NCBI GenBank assembly: GCA_907163375.1
Contig: CAJQUW010007774.1
Location: 248,001-312,000 of the forward strand
Reading direction: 5' to 3'
Origin: Prostheceraeus crozeri
Taxonomy: Eukaryota; Platyhelminthes; Polycladida; Euryleptidae
Length of the DNA: 64,000 nt
Shown: positions 58,986-64,000 of the stretch, piece after piece
How positions within the stretch are numbered: the first letter of the stretch is position 1
Layout of the letters: every line of letters starts with the position of its first letter
Program-made: the position numbers and the translations under genes
Notes under the pieces: generated by a model
What the model was told of the DNA's origin: nothing
What the model saw: the letters and a program-made list of their open reading frames with translations, nothing else
Databases searched by the model: none

Positions 58986-59301
58986 ACCCAACTTTCTTCT
59001 TAAAAGCAGCATCTGCTATGGATTTCACGCCAGAAAAAGCCAATAATATTCTTTTATTCTATTGCAAACTATTAAATTGAAATTTGGATGCAAAACGATT
59101 AGTTAAGAAATACAAGTACAGCTCATGAAGTCTCCATTTTAGAAAATCCTTTCTTTGGCAACATTCAGAGCACTCACTGCATTGACAGTCAATGCAAGAC
59201 AAACGGTTTGAAAAAGTTAACAAATATTGAGACAGTCATCTGCCTACGTATTGTTTCAAATTGGGATTTTCTCTACAATCAACAGTTATTGAAACATACA
59301 G

Positions 59302-59481
59302 ATGAAATTGGAAAATTTTGTGATCGATGGGGAAATTTGCGATGACTACTACAAATGTTATATTGCAACAATTGAACGGATGGATTCGATTGTATCAAAG
59401 AGAAAGTTGCTGCTCACAAAAAATGTCGACACTGCTTGCCCAAATATTTCATGTAGCAATGTTATCATGAGAAAGAAATGC
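59302..59481 (+). CDS. Candidate plus-strand exon, unknown product
   Basis: An acceptor-like AG (gaaacatacag) and a consensus donor (AAATGC|gtaagt) bound 60 open codons (MKLENFVIDGEICDDYYKCY, ending VIMRKKC) with five Cys. A strong plus acceptor lies at 61166 (ttttctttcttgcag), followed by 22 open codons and a stop (61167-61232) in compatible phase 0, so the two could be the last exons of a gene with MITE copy C in its intron. No family recognised. Confidence 0.25.
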
Positions 59482-59831
59482 GTAAGTCATTAAGCAAATT
59501 GTTATTTTCAGCAGAAATAAGTCCCTCAGTAACAAACATTAGCTTCCAATTTCTGGAGCTTGCAAGTCCATCCAATAAGTTTATTGTATCAAAGTTGAAT
59601 TTGATAATAAATTTGGTCGATTGTGAACATAAAAGTCACACAGCCAAATATGATTAAATCAAAAGCATTCGTTAGTTCAATCTGTATGTTCGACACTTTC
59701 TACGAAATTAATGGAAATAATAGATATCTAGATAATTTCATGTCTTTTCTAAGTTGCACGAATAATTGAAGGTTTCACCACGAGCGATTACGCGAGCTTA
59801 ATCGAGAGCGGTGTAACCGCATTGTCGCCAC

Positions 59832-60351
59832 CACAGAATTAGATTGTTTAATCGTATCACTTTGCTAGAAGTGCAAACTGATTCAAACAGATGGCACATG
59901 CAGGAACTTAATAAGTGGGCAAAAAGAAATTTTTAATACCTTACAGAGATAGGAAAAATAGTCGTGCGTCGCTTGCGGATTGCTCTGAATTCTCTTAAAA
60001 TGCTCCGATTACTCCGATTCCTTCAGATTCGAAGAATTCAGATCATTGCGCAAAAGTTTTCTCGATAATGTTGGGCCCTCCGATCATTTCAAAAAAAGTT
60101 AGAAGGCGCATGAAAAAACGTTCACAAACTTCTCTGTAGAACTTGACATCGTCTGTGTCTCTGCTGCGTGATCCGGTTGATAACTGTCACTGAAACTTTG
60201 CACAATTTGGCGTGTTTAATGTTGAACTGGCTGCTCATTGTTCGATTGCTATGGTATTAAGTCAGCAGATTGTGCCATTTCATTTACGTTACATGTTCCA
60301 ATGTTTCCCTTCTAGTCAAACGGAAGAAGAGACGACCTGTCTAATTCTGTG
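59832..60351. mobile_element. hAT-type MITE family X, copy C
   Basis: CACAGAATTAGATTG starts and TCTAATTCTGTG ends the 520-bp copy. The 8-bp target duplication GTCGCCAC (59824-59831 and 60352-60359) is perfect. Interior uninterrupted. This copy is the best reference for the family. Confidence 0.92.
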
Positions 60352-60377
60352 GTCGCCACAGTTTTCTGCCAAACTGG

Positions 60378-60953
60378 CATAGAAATTGACAACAATAAAA
60401 CCTCTAGAATGGAAATTTAGCTTCATGCAATGCACAATAACGGCACATAAATCGCACGCATTTTCACTTAGATGCACCTGCCAACGTCTGTATCATTGGG
60501 TTAGAATCAGTCACATGAGTAAATCGAAGCTTTTAATTGGTTCTTCATGCCCCAACTTAGTTCCCCCGGATGTGCCGCGACCTTGAGTCAATTTCCATTC
60601 TAGCGAACTTAAGATAAACAGTTTAATTCTATGCAAACTGGCATCATTATCTCGATGTATGAGTTGTATGAAGCATAGATATCGGACCGCGTGATTCATA
60701 GAAATATATTGTTTATCTGAAGTTGACTAGAATGGAAGTTGACTCAAGGTCGCGGCAAATCCGGGGGAACTAAGTTGGGGCATGAACCACCAATGAAAAG
60801 CTTAGAATCGCACATGTGATTGATTCTAACCCAATCATACAGCCGTTGACAAGTGTATCTAAGTCAAAATGCGTGCGATTTTTGTGCCACTATTGTGTAT
60901 TGCATGAAGCTTTACTTCCATTCTTGAGGTTTTATTGTTATCAATTTCTATGG
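60378..60953. repeat. Long palindrome, about 256-261-bp arms
   Basis: The left arm (60378-60638) and right arm (60698-60953) are near-perfect inverted copies, for example ATGCCCCAACTTAGTTCCCC against GGGGGAACTAAGTTGGGGCA. The spacer is about 59 bp. No target duplication is obvious. It begins 18 bp after the TSD of MITE copy C. It is either a fold-back element or a local inverted duplication. The open frames at 60386-60699 merely follow the arms. Confidence 0.85.
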
Positions 60954-63284
60954 CCTGACCGATGATTCCTGAAACCGTTTCTAGACTATTGACAACAGAA
61001 TTACATTGCCTAATTGATTTGTCCGTTTGTCATAGACTCATACCACAGTTTCTACCCAAGATTGCTGCATTTAGACAGAAATCCATGACCTAAGTAGGAA
61101 GCATTCTTTGTCAACTTACCTGAATTTTCTGTATCTCTCTGTTCTGTTCTGTTTTCTTTCTTGCAGCTAACTTCATGCTTAACATTCAGTTGCTATTTTT
61201 TATTACGGAGAGAATGGACTTCTATGACATAAAATGATCAACTAGAGCACGCATTTGAATGTTTTCTCTTTAGACACGCAATCCAAGAACCTTTTCAGCT
61301 TTGTTATCAGCAGTTCAGATGGATCTTCTAATGTTTGAAATGTTCATGTTACTGTTATGTTTCAGCGAACATTGTTAAAAGACCTCTATGTTTGAAACTC
61401 ATTCATTTTTGACTCTAATTGTTGAATTGTTAAGGTAGAGTTTCTGCAATTACATAGAAATCGGTTCAATGTGCTGCATCACACTTGCAAAGAAGTCGCA
61501 CTTTTCATACATGCCAGTCTCACAACTGTGGGTGCAAGTGATTTAGAACACGCTGGGACGATAATCAATAACTTCAGAAACGTAAATGAAGATGATATTA
61601 TATCCATATTATCATTTAAAGGGATAAAACCTTTAAATGTGCTGAATTTTCCGATCCTGCCCGGACAGCATAATTTGGTCCACTACGTTAGTAATTAATC
61701 GATTTTCAGTATACCAGATGTGTCGTACATTCATGAGCACAGCAATGGTTGATATTTTCTGAATATGTATTGCTCGAAACAGTTAATTTGCAGCATTTGA
61801 GCAAATTTTTGATCAGCTAAGAAAGCTAGAAAGACATAATGTTTGGTTCAGCGTGTGGATTAACAATCCAAATATTAAATCCAATTTAAGAGTAAAATCT
61901 AGTCGACTATTTTATATTACAGATCTAATAAAGGGAAATACGCGTCCTGTCAATACTATAGATATGGATCTGTCTTTATTCGGTTGATGATTATATTTTT
62001 ATGAATTCTTCAAGTTTTATGTATATTCTAACGCGACAAAACTAGTCGAATTCCATAAATTACGTTCAAAAGTTATCAAACCGTGTATATTTCAGATTGC
62101 GACGTCAGCTGTTTCTTTTTTTAGTGTAATTTGTGCTCATATGTCTAAGAACCCAAGTGTGATACGCGTACACGTCACATTAGCTTCACCACTGTGTGAT
62201 GTGCATGTAGATCCTTTCTCCCAAACAGACTGATTGGCTTTGAAATAGGGTCCTGTGAATGGGAGAATTCACAGTCGAATCGAATTATACAAAACTTGCA
62301 TAGGCCTACTTAAGCTGATTTTCGATGCACAATTTACTTAGCCAGCTTTGCCGCTAGCTAATGAGGAAATAGGCCTGACAAGTAGGAACCTAATAATTGT
62401 CTTTAATGTTACTATTGAAGATTGCAGTGAGTACTGACATACAAGAAATAAGCAGGAAAATTGAAGTGTATTTGCTTTACTGAAATAATTAAGGTATACT
62501 GAGCTTTTTAACTATAACCCCTTTCGAATGACATAGCAAGTTATGGATGTTGAATTGACGTGCGACTTTCATTGCCCGTGCTTTGTCAAAATAGGTGAAT
62601 GCAGTTTGATGATAATTACTAGGTCTGCAATATCAGACTTGCAGAAAAAGTCCATCAAATCTCGATTGGAAATTTAACCACCATCAATCGCTCCTATGTT
62701 TAGATCTTGAGTCCAAGAAACCACACATTTCCATGAACTAACAGTCAGTGCGAATAAGAAAACATCCAAGGCAATTCAGTCAACCCAAAACAGTAGTAGC
62801 TGGAAAAGTACCGTATCAGATGATGTGTCATTTCGAAATATTGATATTTTCTCCATTAGCTTTCTTTGTACGAAATAAAATATAAATAATCAGGTCAGTT
62901 CTTCGACATCATTGCCTTTCACAGACACTGCATTGACAATTGACATTTAGAAAGATCTTATACGGTACAATTATTAATTTGAATAAGTAGAAGTCAAAAT
63001 TTTCGCACGTAAATGACAGGCAAGCTACATCCGTGATAAGATGAAGTATTCACAGACTCTTATGGTGAGAGTATCCTCGCATCTTTATCTTGTTTGTGTG
63101 CTCTTTGAGATAGAAGATGTGAATGCGCGAGATTTTGAGATTCACAGCATTCCAACTAGAGAATGCTGAGTGTAAGTAGACGATATATGACGCCCTTTGA
63201 TTTTCGAATCGAATAGGAATTCTGTCTGGCTGTAATCACACTAATTACATAGTTCCGCTTCGGGTTGTTGCAAAAATGAAAGTC
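60954..63284. other. Non-coding stretch, no supported gene
   Basis: Apart from the candidate terminal exon at 61167-61232 there is only AT-rich DNA with short frames (61471-61698 is the longest, 75 codons, unrecognised). Confidence 0.4.
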
Positions 63285-64000
63285 AGATCTGATTTGATTT
63301 GATCACGATTTATTTAAAAGGAATAGTAGCATTATGACAAAAGGCTTCAAGGCTACTGTACATATGATAAAAAGAAATTATATTTACATCTAAAAATCAG
63401 TCTGTCATTAAAAAGTTCTTGGTCGAGCTTTTAAACATGCGAATGGAGTTAGAAGATAGCACAGTGCTGGGCAGTTTGTTCCACAGATGAGCAGAGGTTG
63501 AAGAAAAATGCTTCTTGGCGACCGTTTTCAACCGATGTTTGGGCAAATGGAGCTTATTCATTGTAGACGAACGAAGACGTGATCGGTCCGGAAGTGAGCT
63601 AACAGGCACTACTAGCTCCCGTAGGTACTCAGGCGCACAGCCATTCAGACACTTATAAGTCATGGTAGCAATGCGCAGTTCAATCCTTGATCTCATGGAG
63701 AGCCACTTCAGTTCTTTGAGCACAGGCGTGATATGAGAGAATTTCGGGAGACTGTAGATGAGCCTGGCAGCAGCATTGATAACACGCTGGAGTCTGGAGG
63801 TCTGGTCTTCGGGTATACCTGCCAAAATAGATGAACAATAATCCAGCTTAGGAAATACCTGAGATGTGACCAATGTCGATGATAGTTAACGTGTAATAGA
63901 TCGTCGAACCGAACGTATTTGTCGTAGAGTAGCAAAACTTGATGCAACAGTCTTCGTGACATGATGCGAAAAAGACCATGTAGAATCCAACGTGACTCCA
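63285..64000 (-). mobile_element. CR1/L2-type LINE 3' end, cut by the window edge
   Basis: The minus-strand frame 63873-63397 reads VFPKLDYCSSILAGIPEDQT, RLQRVINAAARLIYSLPK, HITPVLKELKWLSMRSRIEL, MTYKCLNGCAPEYLREL and HLWNKLPSTVLSSNSIRMFK: the conserved post-RT region of CR1/L2/Rex-type ORF2. Before it (64000-63874) the same frame gives LGVTLDSTWSFSHHV with one stop near 63888. The 3' UTR ends in an AAATC-type repeat (GATCAAATCAAATCAG, reversed at about 63287-63303). The rest of the element lies beyond 64000. Confidence 0.85.

Noticed and set aside
60386-60699. Open frames of 62-66 codons on both strands
   Set aside because: They are by-products of the palindrome arms.
61119-61177. Minus-strand start exon MKLAARKKTEQ... 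with a gtaagt donor
   Set aside because: The same sequence is a better plus-strand polypyrimidine acceptor, and its phase does not fit the MTMR-like gene.
1-64000. LTR retroelements, Polintons or other capsid-bearing elements
   Set aside because: No paired long terminal repeats, capsid, protease or integrase signatures were recognised anywhere.
1-64000. CRISPR arrays, rRNA genes, bacterial-type operons
   Set aside because: No regularly spaced repeats or rRNA sequence, and composition and splice sites are those of animal nuclear DNA.

Overview
This is AT-rich nuclear DNA from an animal, and it is dominated by transposable elements. There are no operons, ribosome binding sites or dense genes. 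There are spliced exons with GT/AG borders, several tRNA-derived SINE types, non-LTR retrotransposon pieces of at least four kinds, a Penelope-like relic, and many cut-and-paste DNA transposons. The species cannot be named from the sequence. An invertebrate with large introns and fast-evolving proteins fits best.

The one host gene I can support lies on the minus strand across about 40 kb. Four exons encode consecutive parts of a myotubularin-related protein of the MTMR6/7/8 type. In transcript order they are 49343-49209 (GRAM/PH domain), 48400-48240 (linker with the GW and MG signature), 31997-31869 (CDSYPE to RFPV) and 9849-9600 (FSARC-EDE). Exon phases agree from one exon to the next, and the two halves of the phosphatase fold are split by a 22 kb intron. 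The first exon(s) and the catalytic CxxGWDR exon were not found. The catalytic exon probably lies beyond the left edge of the window.

Nearly everything else is intronic repeat. From left to right: 1-9.6 kb has a fold-back with a hammerhead-like motif, an unclassified TIR element (4304-5650) and two SINEs. 9.8-16.1 kb has SINEs and a hAT-like element with GGATCC-rich ends (11956-13413). 16.5-19.6 kb is a Penelope-like relic split by a 2.4 kb hAT element. 19656-22850 is a nearly whole piggyBac element with TTAA borders. 25.3-29.8 kb holds LINE fragments and a hAT-type MITE. 29937-31589 is a complete Tc1 element with an open 330-codon transposase. 32473-33061 is a mariner-type MITE. 35048-39341 is a three-level nest: hAT MITE, then the unclassified element, then a LINE. 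40.3-43.3 kb has two more hAT-like elements. 45-47 kb has SINE and LINE relics. 50-53 kb has SINEs and an inverted repeat. 57744-58911 is a decayed mariner. 59832-60953 is a MITE beside a 576-bp near-perfect palindrome. 63285-64000 is a CR1/L2-like LINE 3' end.

Target-site duplications can be read directly for many of these insertions, so their borders are exact and the order of nesting can be reconstructed. No LTR retroelement, Polinton or other capsid-bearing element was recognised.
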